12,032 nucleotides of DNA. It comes from Bacteroidales bacterium UBA1064 (GTDB lineage: Bacteria > Bacteroidota > Bacteroidia > Bacteroidales > Tenuifilaceae). The position numbers and the translations under genes are program-made. Location: positions 1 through 12,032 of the forward strand of contig DCDD01000172.1 of the NCBI GenBank assembly GCA_002316235.1, in the 5' to 3' direction. This document shows positions 1 through 7,383 of the stretch, piece by piece. The notes beneath the pieces were generated by a model, which ran no database searches, had not been told where the DNA came from, and was given only the letters and a program-made list of their open reading frames with translations. The first letter of the stretch is position 1, and every line of letters starts with the position of its first letter.

Positions 1-33
1 GGCGGACAAGTTCCGCCCGGAGACGGACAAGTT
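1..33. repeat. Short repeat-like element at left edge, upstream of pyrG
   Basis: The decamer CGGACAAGTT occurs twice, at 3-12 and 24-33, with a 21-bp period. The first copy lies in a hairpin whose arms GGCGGA (1-6) and TCCGCC (12-17) enclose a 5-nt loop. The GC-rich stretch stands out against the T-rich sequence that follows (34-70). It may be the end of an intergenic palindromic repeat family or the 3' end of the preceding transcription unit. The window edge cuts it off, so its full length is unknown. A weak -7-like box, TATCCTTG (53-60, one mismatch to TAnnTTTG), lies between it and pyrG. Confidence 0.4.
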
Positions 34-98
34 TATTTTATTTTTTATCCTTTATCCTTGAATTTTTCTGTTAAGCTAGATTAAAACAAGTTCAAGCC

Positions 99-1712
99 AT
101 GCCACACAACACCAAGTATGTTTTTGTTACCGGCGGAGTTGCCTCATCGCTGGGAAAGGGGATAATATCAGCTTCACTTGGGAAGTTGCTACAAAGCAGA
201 GGTTTCTCGGTAACCATTCAAAAACTCGATCCATACATCAACGTAGATCCGGGAACTCTAAACCCATACGAGCATGGCGAGTGCTACGTAACCGAGGACG
301 GGGCAGAAACAGACCTTGACCTGGGACACTACGAGAGGTTTTTAAACCTCCCAACATCCCAGATGAACAACGTTACAACCGGTAAAATTTACCAAACTGT
401 TATAAGCAAGGAGAGGCACGGCGATTACCTGGGTAAAACCGTCCAGGTTATTCCCCATATTACCGATGAGATAAAGCGAAGAATAAAACTCCTTGGAACG
501 AAGCATAAGCTCGATGTGGTGATAACCGAAATTGGTGGAACAGTAGGCGACATTGAATCGCTACCTTACATTGAAGCGGTGCGCCAACTTAGGTGGGAGC
601 TGGGTCCAACCAACTCCGCATTCATCCATCTTACACTGGTGCCCTACCTGTCAGCTTCGGGTGAACTTAAAACAAAACCCACCCAGCATTCCGTTAAAGT
701 GCTTCTTGAAAATGGTATCCAACCGGATGTTCTGGTACTAAGAACAGAGAAACCCTTAAATGATGACATCCGTCGCAAGGTAGCGCTATTCTGCAACGTT
801 GATTCCTCGGCAGTGGTTGAGTCTATTGATGTAAAAACTATTTATGAGGTTCCGCTACTTATGCATAAGGAGAAACTCGACGAGACCATCATGAAAAAAC
901 TCAACCTGCCTGTTCAGGAACCTCCCAAACTTGACGATTGGAACGAGTTTATAAACAAGCTTAAAAATCCGAAGTCGAAAGTAAAAGTTGGGTTGGTTGG
1001 AAAGTACGTTGAGCTACACGATGCCTATAAATCAATTGTTGAGTCGTTTATTCATGCCGGAGCGGTAAACGAATGCCATGTTGAGCTCGAAATGATTCAA
1101 TCGGAAAGCATCACCGCATCAAATGTAAAGGAGAAGCTGGACCACCTGCAGGGCATACTGGTAGCGCCCGGTTTTGGTCACAGGGGAGTTGAGGGCAAAA
1201 TTGAAGCCATTCGATATGCCAGAGAGAATCAAGTCCCTTTCTTTGGCATTTGCCTGGGAATGCAGTGTGCTGTAGTTGAGTTTGCCAGAAATGTTCTGGG
1301 CTTGCAGGAGGCCAACTCTACCGAAATGGTGCGCAATACGCCCTATCCGGTAATTGATTTGATGGAGGAGCAAAAGGGAATCACCGACATGGGTGGCACC
1401 ATGCGGCTTGGCTCCTACCCCTGCCAGGTAAAAAAGGGAACTAAAGCCTACATGGCCTATCATAAACTAGAAACCCACGAAAGGCACCGGCACCGCTACG
1501 AGTTTAACAACCAGTTTTTGCCCCAGTTCGAGGCAGCCGGCATGGTCGCAGCCGGCATTAATCCCGAAACCAACCTGGTTGAAATAATGGAAATTTCTTC
1601 TCATCCGTGGTTCGTTGGGGTGCAGTTCCATCCGGAGTATAAAAGCACGGTTATTAACCCGCATCCGCTTTTTGTTGAATTTGTTAAAGCCACCATGAAT
1701 TTTGGTGGCTAA
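99..1712 (+). CDS. pyrG: CTP synthase (glutamine-hydrolysing)
   Basis: Makes CTP from UTP with ATP and glutamine, the last step of de novo pyrimidine nucleotide synthesis; cytoplasmic. The 537-aa product has the normal family length (about 545 in E. coli). The N-terminal amidoligase domain opens with KYVFVTGGVASSLGKG, the characteristic phosphate-binding loop, and runs to about residue 270. A class I glutamine amidotransferase domain fills roughly 295-535. Its triad is visible as Cys385 in FGICLGMQ and His511/Glu513 in FHPEYKS. The ATG at 99 gives the MPHNTKYVFVTGG start expected for the family, with no Shine-Dalgarno sequence, as is usual in Bacteroidota. yidC follows on the same strand after 77 bp; I recall pyrG-yidC adjacency from Bacteroidales genomes. 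The gene looks intact and ordinary. Confidence 0.98.
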   Translation: MPHNTKYVFVTGGVASSLGKGIISASLGKLLQSRGFSVTIQKLDPYINVDPGTLNPYEHGECYVTEDGAETDLDLGHYERFLNLPTSQMNNVTTGKIYQTVISKERHGDYLGKTVQVIPHITDEIKRRIKLLGTKHKLDVVITEIGGTVGDIESLPYIEAVRQLRWELGPTNSAFIHLTLVPYLSASGELKTKPTQHSVKVLLENGIQPDVLVLRTEKPLNDDIRRKVALFCNVDSSAVVESIDVKTIYEVPLLMHKEKLDETIMKKLNLPVQEPPKLDDWNEFINKLKNPKSKVKVGLVGKYVELHDAYKSIVESFIHAGAVNECHVELEMIQSESITASNVKEKLDHLQGILVAPGFGHRGVEGKIEAIRYARENQVPFFGICLGMQCAVVEFARNVLGLQEANSTEMVRNTPYPVIDLMEEQKGITDMGGTMRLGSYPCQVKKGTKAYMAYHKLETHERHRHRYEFNNQFLPQFEAAGMVAAGINPETNLVEIMEISSHPWFVGVQFHPEYKSTVINPHPLFVEFVKATMNFGG

Positions 1713-1727
1713 CCATCCAAATATTAC

Positions 1728-1735
1728 TACCTTTG
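1728..1735 (+). promoter_or_regulatory. Candidate yidC promoter, -7 element TACCTTTG
   Basis: TACCTTTG is an exact match to the Bacteroidota -7 consensus TAnnTTTG. A TTTG at 1701-1704 could serve as the -33 element, but the 23-bp spacing is slightly long. Initiation would fall near 1739-1742, about 50 nt before the yidC ATG. The -7 box ends at the first base of the left arm of the pyrG terminator (1735), so yidC transcripts would lack most of that arm and could not refold it. Confidence 0.5.
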
Positions 1736-1760
1736 CCACCCTAAAAGGATGGCTTTTTTT
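1735..1760 (+). terminator. Rho-independent terminator after pyrG
   Basis: The arms GCCACCC (1735-1741) and GGATGGC (1747-1753) form six base pairs with one C-A mismatch around the loop TAAAA. Seven T residues follow at once (1754-1760). Size and T-tract are typical of an intrinsic terminator, and it lies 22 nt after the pyrG stop. The mismatch is the only weakness. Confidence 0.65.
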
Positions 1761-1789
1761 CACTTAAACAACCAGAAAATCAGCAGCAG

Positions 1790-3664
1790 ATGGACAGGAA
1801 TACAATATTAGGTTTAGTGCTTATTTTCTTAATCATGATTGGCTTTGGGTACCTTGCCGCACCTTCAAAAGAAGAGCGTGAAGCCTACGTACGTAAAGCC
1901 GATTCGTTAGCCAGGGTGCAAGCCGAGTATGAACAGAAAAGAGCCGAAGAGGAAAAGGCTAAGGCTGCCATGCTTGCTGACACCATTCAGAAAAAGGAAG
2001 TTCAGTCCCAGGTAGGCTCATTTGCCCCTGCCCTGGAAGGTGAACGCAAGTTCATAAGCCTGGAAAACGACCTCATGCGCGTGGTGGTGTCGAATAGGGG
2101 TGGCAGAATATACTCCGTTGAGCTAAAAAAGTTTAAAACCCATGCCGGTGAGCCACTGGTACTTTTTAACGGCGATGACAACGAATTTGGCCTACAGTTC
2201 TGGGGTGAAAACAACGCCGTTAAAACTAATGACCTCTTCTTTGTTCCCCAAACCTCCGATACCGCAGTTACCGCATCGGAAAGCCAATCGGCCTCACTAA
2301 CCATGCGACTTCAAATTGCCGATTCCTCCTACATCGACTACATCTACACCGTTAAGCCCAACAGCTACATGGTTGATTTTGACATCCGCTTTAACGGGAT
2401 GACCAAGTCCATTGGCGGACAAGCCGGTTCAATTGATCTCCTGTGGAACCTCAAGCTCAACAGGCTGGAAAAGGGAATAGAGAATGAACGTAACTACACC
2501 ACCATAGCCTACACCTTCCTGAACAACGACTATGAGGAGCTAAACCCGCGCAGCCAGGACGAAAAGAAAGAACTAACCACCAAGTTAAAATGGGTTGACT
2601 TCAAACACCAGTTTTTCTCGTCCATACTGGTTGCCAATGAGCACTTCATCAACTCCGACCTAAAGATGACCAACCTGAACGATAGCCTGCACGTCAAGGC
2701 CATGGATGCCCGGTTATCGCTCCCTTTTAAAAATCAGAACGACGAAACCTTGAAGTTGGGCTTTTACTTTGGCCCCAACCACTACAAAACCCTAAAGGAA
2801 TACAACCAGGGGTTTGAAAAAGTGGTGCCGCTGGGACGAAATATTGTCCGCTGGATAAACAAGTACGTCATCATTCTGCTATTCAACTGGTTAAGCAGTT
2901 TTCTAACCAACTATGGTATCATTGTGCTGATAATGACCATCATCATCAAGCTGGTGCTGCTGCCGCTCACCTACAAGTCGTACCTCAGCTCGGCCAAGAT
3001 GAGGGTTTTGAAGCCCCAGATTGACGAAATCAGCAAGAAGTACCCCAAGAAGGAGGACGCCATGAAGAAGCAGCAAGCTGTGATGGCGCTTTACAAAAAG
3101 GTTGGGGTGAGCCCAATGGGAGGCTGCCTTCCTGTCCTCATCCAATTCCCCATTCTCATTGCCATGTTTCGCTTCTTCCCCGCATCATTCGAACTCAGGC
3201 AGCAGAGCTTTCTATGGGCCGAAGACCTTTCGTCATACGACTCCATTCTCCACCTGCCCTTCACCATCCCATGGTTTGGCGATCACATCAGCCTCTTTGC
3301 CCTACTCATGGCAATCTCAATGGTCATAACTTCCAAAATGAGTAACGACCAGATGGCCGACACTAACGCCCAGATGCCCGGAATGAAGTTTATGATGACC
3401 TGGTTGATGCCTGTTATGATGATGTTCTGGTTCAACAACTACTCCGCAGCCCTTAGCTACTACTACCTGCTTACCAACCTTATATCCATGCTTCAAACTG
3501 TGCTTATGAGACGTTTTGTTGATGACGAAGCCTTGCTGGCCAAGCTGCATGAAAATGCCAAAAAACCCGTAACCAAATCAAAATGGCAAATGAGGATGGA
3601 GGAAGTGGCTAAGCGTCAGCAGGAGCTACAAAAGCGTCAGGATGCTGTACGGAAAAAGCGATAA
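1790..3664 (+). CDS. yidC: Membrane protein insertase YidC (Bacteroidota type)
   Basis: Inserts and folds inner-membrane proteins, alone or with SecYEG. The 624-aa product shows the Gram-negative architecture. An N-terminal transmembrane anchor (about 5-23, NTILGLVLIFLIMIGFGYL) is followed by a charged linker. A large beta-rich periplasmic domain spans about 70-340, and the conserved five-helix insertase core begins near 355. The hydrophilic-groove arginine is recognisable as Arg405 in SAKMRVLKPQ, equivalent to Arg366 of E. coli. The loop GVSPMGGCLPVLIQFPI and the NYSAALSYYYLLTN helix are family hallmarks. The basic C-terminal tail (about 590-624) suits ribosome contact. The start at 1790 puts MDRNTILG directly before the first helix. 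It is not next to rnpA or rpmH as in Proteobacteria, which is expected in this phylum. It probably has its own promoter and a strong terminator. Confidence 0.97.
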   Translation: MDRNTILGLVLIFLIMIGFGYLAAPSKEEREAYVRKADSLARVQAEYEQKRAEEEKAKAAMLADTIQKKEVQSQVGSFAPALEGERKFISLENDLMRVVVSNRGGRIYSVELKKFKTHAGEPLVLFNGDDNEFGLQFWGENNAVKTNDLFFVPQTSDTAVTASESQSASLTMRLQIADSSYIDYIYTVKPNSYMVDFDIRFNGMTKSIGGQAGSIDLLWNLKLNRLEKGIENERNYTTIAYTFLNNDYEELNPRSQDEKKELTTKLKWVDFKHQFFSSILVANEHFINSDLKMTNLNDSLHVKAMDARLSLPFKNQNDETLKLGFYFGPNHYKTLKEYNQGFEKVVPLGRNIVRWINKYVIILLFNWLSSFLTNYGIIVLIMTIIIKLVLLPLTYKSYLSSAKMRVLKPQIDEISKKYPKKEDAMKKQQAVMALYKKVGVSPMGGCLPVLIQFPILIAMFRFFPASFELRQQSFLWAEDLSSYDSILHLPFTIPWFGDHISLFALLMAISMVITSKMSNDQMADTNAQMPGMKFMMTWLMPVMMMFWFNNYSAALSYYYLLTNLISMLQTVLMRRFVDDEALLAKLHENAKKPVTKSKWQMRMEEVAKRQQELQKRQDAVRKKR

Positions 3665-3684
3665 TTTCAACATGCTGAATACAA

Positions 3685-3705
3685 ACTAGTTATATAGCTA
3701 CTAGT
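3685..3705. repeat. Small AT-rich dyad after yidC
   Basis: ACTAGT occurs at 3685-3690 and 3700-3705, separated by 9 nt. ACTAGT is its own reverse complement, so the copies are both direct and inverted repeats and can form a 6-bp stem just upstream of the yidC terminator. Function unknown; it may simply stabilise the mRNA 3' end. Confidence 0.3.
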
Positions 3706-3707
3706 AT

Positions 3708-3734
3708 AAAGGGGCCAGTTTAGCCCCTTTTTTT
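3708..3734 (+). terminator. Rho-independent terminator after yidC
   Basis: The stem GGGGC (3711-3715) / GCCCC (3723-3727) encloses the 7-nt loop CAGTTTA. It can extend outward by AAA (3708-3710) pairing with the first Ts, and seven T residues (3728-3734) follow. It lies 43 nt beyond the yidC stop and separates yidC from the next gene. Confidence 0.85.
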
Positions 3735-3808
3735 ATGTTATATAAATATGTTAAAGAGCTATGTTGTAGAACTTCAAATATTTATGCGGGTTTCAGATAA
3801 CTTATTAG

Positions 3809-3816
3809 TTTCTTTG
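3809..3816 (+). promoter_or_regulatory. Weak candidate promoter for the oadA-like gene
   Basis: TTTCTTTG differs from the -7 consensus TAnnTTTG at one position and lies 72 nt upstream of the ATG. No well-spaced -33 element is visible. A promoter is expected between the yidC terminator and this gene, but its exact place is uncertain. The rest of 3735-3888 is AT-rich without other clear signals. Confidence 0.3.
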
Positions 3817-3888
3817 CCGTAACAAACAATAAAGTATGCGTTAGCGCATCAGCAACTAGCAAGTCAACTTCAATACAACAACTACACC

Positions 3889-5595
3889 ATGGCACTCAAC
3901 CCCAGAAAAATACTCATCAGGGATGTAACCCTGCGCGATGGGCAGCAATCGCTGTTTGCAACACGAATGACCCAAAAACAGGTTGAACAGGTTTTACCTT
4001 ACTTCAAGGAAGCCGGATTCTACGCAATGGAGGTTTGGGGCGGCGCTGTTCCCGATTCCATAATGAGGTATTTGAACGAAGATCCCTGGTACCGGCTAGA
4101 AAGTATTAAAAAGGTAATTGGCGACTCAACTAAGCTGACAGCCCTGTCACGTGGTCGAAATCTTTTCGGCTACAACCCCTACCCTGAGGAGGTTATAGAG
4201 GGATTCAACAGAATTGCTGTAAACTCAGGCATATCCATTATGAGGATATTTGATGCCCTGAATGACACCAACAATATTCGTAGCACCGTAAAGTATGTTA
4301 AGGAGAATGGTGGTTTGGCCGACTGCACAGTTTGCTATACCGTTGACCCCAAATTTTCCAAAAAGGATAGAGTTAAGGCCGTAATCAACAGGAAAAAACT
4401 TCCAGGTAAAATTTTTACTGAAGCATACTACTTATCGAAGGCAAAGGAGCTGGAAGCCATGGGCGCCGATATGATTACCATTAAGGATATGGCCGGACTG
4501 GTTACCCCCGATAGGGCCGCCAGCATAATTTCGACGCTTAAAAAAGAAATCAAGGTTCCTATTAACTTCCACACCCACTGTACACCTGGATATGGATTGG
4601 CTGCAACCCTTGCTGCCATTGTCAATGGTGTTGATATTGTTGACACCGCCATTTGGAACTTTGCCGGCGGCCCTGCTGCTCCTGCATTCGAGCTGATTCA
4701 AATTTTCTGCCAAAAGTTGGGAATTGAAACGGGCATTAACCTTAACGCAGCAGCAACCATCAACACCGAGCTAAAAAGCATCCGCACCGAGCTGAAAAGC
4801 TTCGATACCTACCCCCTACCCCACGAATTTGACATCACCCACCCTAACCTCCCTTTACAGGTTGACAGCCTTTTTGAACAAGCCATACAACAAGCCTTAT
4901 CGGCCCAATACGACGAGCTAACCAAAACCTGCCAGGCAATTGAAAGTTACTTTGGCTTCCCCGCTCCCGACGAAACCGTTAAGCATGCCGAAATTCCTGG
5001 AGGAATGTACACCAACATGCTGGCTCAGCTTAAACAGCTAAAGTTGGAAAAGCTTCTTCCACGCGTGCTCGAAATTATTCCAACTGTCCGTTTGGATGCT
5101 GGTTGCCCTCCACTTGTTACCCCTACGAGTCAAATAGTTGGAGCGCAGGCCGTTAACTGCATAATCGACGAAAACAAGGGACTTCCTTTCTACACCACAA
5201 AATCAACCCAATTTGTCAACCTGGTCAAAGGCTCCTACGGCAAAACTCCCCTTCCCATTGACCCCCAATTTCGTCTGAAAATTACCGGCTCTGCCGAAGA
5301 GGTGCCTTTTAACACTGCCAGCTACAAGAAGCAACCCAACCCTTCATTTCCCGAGTATGGCGATGGGGTTAAGCTGGCCATGAACGAAAAGGAAGAACTG
5401 TTGCTGGAGCTTTTCCCCAACGTTACCGAAAAATATCTTAGGGATAAACGTGTGGCTCACTTTGAGGAGCTAAAACGTAAAAAGCAGGAGGAAGAACGTC
5501 GGCGAATTGAGGAGGAAAAGCAGAAATACAACTCCATGACGGAGCAGGAGCGGTGGCAGCGGCTACAGACCGGATTAATAAGCTACTACTTCTAA
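3889..5595 (+). CDS. oadA: Carboxyltransferase (oxaloacetate decarboxylase alpha / pyruvate carboxylase B type), no biotin domain
   Basis: Transfers the carboxyl group between a 2-oxo acid (oxaloacetate/pyruvate) and carboxybiotin. Homologues are the alpha subunit of the Na+-pumping decarboxylase or subunit B of two-subunit pyruvate carboxylase. The 568-aa product begins with the HMGL-like TIM barrel: DVTLRDGQQS (12-21, metal/substrate Asp17), the catalytic lysine region ITIKDMAG (Lys199), and the metal ligands His228 and His230 in FHTHCTPG. A conserved carboxylase domain follows (about 290-470). Where many family members carry a biotinyl domain with an AMKM motif, this protein ends in a charged, probably coiled-coil segment (about 505-555) and LISYYF. 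The biotin carrier must therefore be a separate protein, not encoded here. The gene stands alone and faces the wtpA gene tail to tail. The substrate cannot be settled from sequence. Confidence 0.85.
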   Translation: MALNPRKILIRDVTLRDGQQSLFATRMTQKQVEQVLPYFKEAGFYAMEVWGGAVPDSIMRYLNEDPWYRLESIKKVIGDSTKLTALSRGRNLFGYNPYPEEVIEGFNRIAVNSGISIMRIFDALNDTNNIRSTVKYVKENGGLADCTVCYTVDPKFSKKDRVKAVINRKKLPGKIFTEAYYLSKAKELEAMGADMITIKDMAGLVTPDRAASIISTLKKEIKVPINFHTHCTPGYGLAATLAAIVNGVDIVDTAIWNFAGGPAAPAFELIQIFCQKLGIETGINLNAAATINTELKSIRTELKSFDTYPLPHEFDITHPNLPLQVDSLFEQAIQQALSAQYDELTKTCQAIESYFGFPAPDETVKHAEIPGGMYTNMLAQLKQLKLEKLLPRVLEIIPTVRLDAGCPPLVTPTSQIVGAQAVNCIIDENKGLPFYTTKSTQFVNLVKGSYGKTPLPIDPQFRLKITGSAEEVPFNTASYKKQPNPSFPEYGDGVKLAMNEKEELLLELFPNVTEKYLRDKRVAHFEELKRKKQEEERRRIEEEKQKYNSMTEQERWQRLQTGLISYYF

Positions 5596-5658
5596 AATTG
5601 CACTGTTCTAGTGAGACCGAAGGAGCTATACAAACAGCCTTGATGAGTTGAATTTGTG

Positions 5659-6612
5659 CTACGGGGTTGCAAATGCCCGTAAAGCTTGTGGTATGTAGTT
5701 ATAGGTTTTGGTTGATGTAGGGATTATCGGGGTTTGCCCCATCGCAGAAAGAATGCGCATACCACTATTTTCGCTTAGAAAAAACGCTGTAAACTGCACA
5801 GCAATATCAAAATTTGGTGCATTACGGGGAATTGTTAACCCATATACCATAGGCTCACCGGTTAAAGCTACCCTTGCATCAGGTGTGCTACCAACCACCT
5901 CTACCGAAACCCTGGAGTAAACCGATTCGTACTCCTTACTGGAAAGGTTAATTGCAGCGGGGAGTTCAAGATAGTTTAGTCCATGTTGCTGCGCCACCGA
6001 CTTATAAATAAACAAATAGTCAATTACGTTGGCTTCAAGAAGCGCAATCAGGTCAACCTCCTTAGGCCTGATATGCTTCACGTCCTTGGCAAGAAGCGAA
6101 TCGGCCAGGCCTGGCCGATGGTATAAATCCTCGGCAAGTCTAATAGTCATAATTGTTCGATAACCGCATGGATCGGAGTTCTCATCGCTTCTTCCAAAGG
6201 CTACCTCTTTGCTCAAAAGCACGGATGGCCAGCTGGAACCGTTAATACGGTCGGCAAGCCTGGACTTATCATGGTAGGCAATAACCATTTCGTTGCTGGC
6301 GAAGGGGATGCACCATGTAGCAAAACCCTGGTCAATAAGCATTTCGACGACCTTATAGTCGGATGATACAAACAGGTCGCAGGGTTTATGAAGCTCCGAA
6401 ATCTTTCTGGCACACTCCATGCTACCGGCTGCCTCAAGCAGGATTCTGACATCGGGATGTAACTTCATAAAGCTGTCGGCAGCCGCCTTCATGGGAAGCG
6501 AGAGGCTTCCCGCGTGAAAAACGATTAGCTCTTTTTGCTTACTTCTACCTGAATGGCACTGCAACACCACCAACGGAGCAATTAGCAGTAGTAAAAATTT
6601 AATTTTTCGCAT
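5659..6612 (-). CDS. wtpA: Tungstate/molybdate-binding lipoprotein, WtpA/ModA type
   Basis: Substrate-binding component of an oxyanion ABC transporter, acting in the periplasm or on the membrane surface. The 317-aa product starts with a lipoprotein-like signal (MRKIKFLLLLIAPLVVLQC, Cys19); Gln at -1 is unusual for a lipobox. The mature part has WtpA hallmarks: VFHAGSLS (31-38) at the oxyanion site, a HPDV...EAAGS segment (52-64), ISELHKPCDLFVSSDY (71-86), and DPCGYR (147-152), whose Asp matches a metal ligand in characterised WtpA/ModA proteins. The 211-224 stretch LNYLELPAAINLSS is also typical. This pattern favours WtpA over E. coli-type ModA, but tungstate versus molybdate preference is inferred. 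It starts 5 bp after the modE-like gene, so the two are almost certainly cotranscribed. No permease or ATPase gene follows; the next gene is convergent. Confidence 0.88.
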   Translation of the reverse strand: MRKIKFLLLLIAPLVVLQCHSGRSKQKELIVFHAGSLSLPMKAAADSFMKLHPDVRILLEAAGSMECARKISELHKPCDLFVSSDYKVVEMLIDQGFATWCIPFASNEMVIAYHDKSRLADRINGSSWPSVLLSKEVAFGRSDENSDPCGYRTIMTIRLAEDLYHRPGLADSLLAKDVKHIRPKEVDLIALLEANVIDYLFIYKSVAQQHGLNYLELPAAINLSSKEYESVYSRVSVEVVGSTPDARVALTGEPMVYGLTIPRNAPNFDIAVQFTAFFLSENSGMRILSAMGQTPIIPTSTKTYNYIPQALRAFATP

Positions 6613-6617
6613 GGTTG

Positions 6618-6998
6618 CTACCGGTTAATTGTCTGAAAGAATTCCTTAACCACCCGCTTCACCGAGGAGTTGAAATCGGCTTGCAGCTGCCTGTATGCAT
6701 TGGCCAGAAGCTTGCCATCGGGTGTTAGAACAGAGCTGCCGCCATTCTTGCCACCCCTTGATTTGCTTATGATTGTAAAACCGAGGTTTTGCTCCGACTG
6801 CCTCACAAGCTCCCACGCTTTACGGTAGCTTATACACATCTGCCTAGCCGAAGCAGTAATGGATTGAAGCTCATCAACCAACAACAGCAGCTCTATTTGC
6901 TCCTGCGATAGCACAAGCTCATTGCTACCCCTACGCTTTAAAAAAATACTGTAGTCGAGGTAAACATCATAGTATTTTGAGCCCTTTGAACCGGCCAT
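6618..6998 (-). CDS. ModE-type winged-helix regulator, DNA-binding domain only
   Basis: A 126-aa protein matching the N-terminal DNA-binding domain of ModE, the molybdate-responsive regulator related to LysR. The helix-turn-helix is visible at about 46-73 (SITASARQMCISYRKAWELVRQSEQNLG, written here only as the region's outline: Ser46, Ala51, Tyr59, Trp62, Gly73). The wing follows at 77-98, with a conserved RGGKNGGSS turn and LTPDGKLL. E. coli ModE has about 262 residues with two molybdate-binding Mop domains; those are absent here. Such one-domain forms commonly accompany modA/wtpA genes in anaerobes. It lies 5 bp upstream of the wtpA gene and 78 bp downstream of ppnP on the same strand. How it senses the oxyanion without Mop domains is unknown; it may need a partner or respond to something else. 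Confidence 0.85.
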   Translation of the reverse strand: MAGSKGSKYYDVYLDYSIFLKRRGSNELVLSQEQIELLLLVDELQSITASARQMCISYRKAWELVRQSEQNLGFTIISKSRGGKNGGSSVLTPDGKLLANAYRQLQADFNSSVKRVVKEFFQTINR

Positions 6999-7076
6999 AA
7001 TATTCGGGTGAGTTTACTAACCAATTTCAAAAACCAGGGTTTAAGAAACTGACTGAAAAAGGAGTAGCCGATTAAA

Positions 7077-7358
7077 TTACCTGTAATAGCAACGGTAAGC
7101 AGTATCGCCATCCACTCTAACCCTAAACCGGGAATCTTTAGGAACAATAAATGTTTCAAACTCTACATATTTTTTCCAGCTGGTTTCACCGGGAAGCAAA
7201 ACCGACATTTCACCCGAAACAACCGTCATTTCCTCGATTGTAGATGTGCTGAATTCATACTCGCCTTTTGCCATAACACCCAGAGTAGCCCTACCATCGG
7301 GAGTTTCAAAGGCAATTGACTTTACATTACCATCAAAGTACTCGTTTGTCCTGAACAT
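7077..7358 (-). CDS. ppnP: Pyrimidine/purine nucleoside phosphorylase PpnP (DUF1255)
   Basis: Splits ribonucleosides with phosphate into a free base and ribose 1-phosphate; a small cupin-fold enzyme of nucleoside salvage. The 93-aa length matches E. coli PpnP/YaiE (94 aa). The family pattern can be followed throughout: NEYFDGNVKSIAF (5-17), GRATLGVMAKGEYEFST (22-38), the signature EEMTVVSGEMSVLLPG (42-57), and a terminal RVDGDTAYRCYYR. The ATG at 7358 agrees with the usual N-terminus. The gene has an exact -7 box directly upstream with an 18-bp dyad behind it. The modE-wtpA pair follows on the same strand after 78 bp and might be read from the same promoter, since I see no terminator between them. 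Confidence 0.95.
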   Translation of the reverse strand: MFRTNEYFDGNVKSIAFETPDGRATLGVMAKGEYEFSTSTIEEMTVVSGEMSVLLPGETSWKKYVEFETFIVPKDSRFRVRVDGDTAYRCYYR

Positions 7359-7374
7359 AGCCTTATGTTTTCCT

Positions 7375-7382
7375 CAAATATA
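7375..7382 (-). promoter_or_regulatory. ppnP promoter, -7 element TATATTTG
   Basis: On the minus strand this reads TATATTTG, an exact TAnnTTTG match ending 17 nt before the ppnP ATG. No good -33 TTG appears at the usual distance; the 18-bp dyad (7384-7401) fills the spacer instead. Initiation would be very close to the start codon, giving a leader of roughly 10-15 nt. Confidence 0.6.
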
Positions 7383-7383
7383 A

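Noticed and set aside
1713..1752. Long-loop stem CCATCC (1713-1718) / GGATGG (1747-1752) as the pyrG terminator
   Set aside because: The compact stem 1735-1741 / 1747-1753 with a 5-nt loop directly before the T run explains termination better; the long-loop pairing is probably incidental.
5596..5658. Possible bidirectional terminator between the convergent oadA-like and wtpA genes (AAGGAGCT 5620-5627 / AGCCTT 5636-5641, and CACT/AGTG nearby)
   Set aside because: The stems are short or bulged and neither strand has a T-tract after them.
6938..7159. 73-codon minus-strand frame with a hydrophobic N-terminus overlapping ppnP and the modE-like gene
   Set aside because: It overlaps the clearly recognised ppnP and ModE-like genes on the same strand in another frame; its hydrophobicity comes from the ppnP codons read out of frame.
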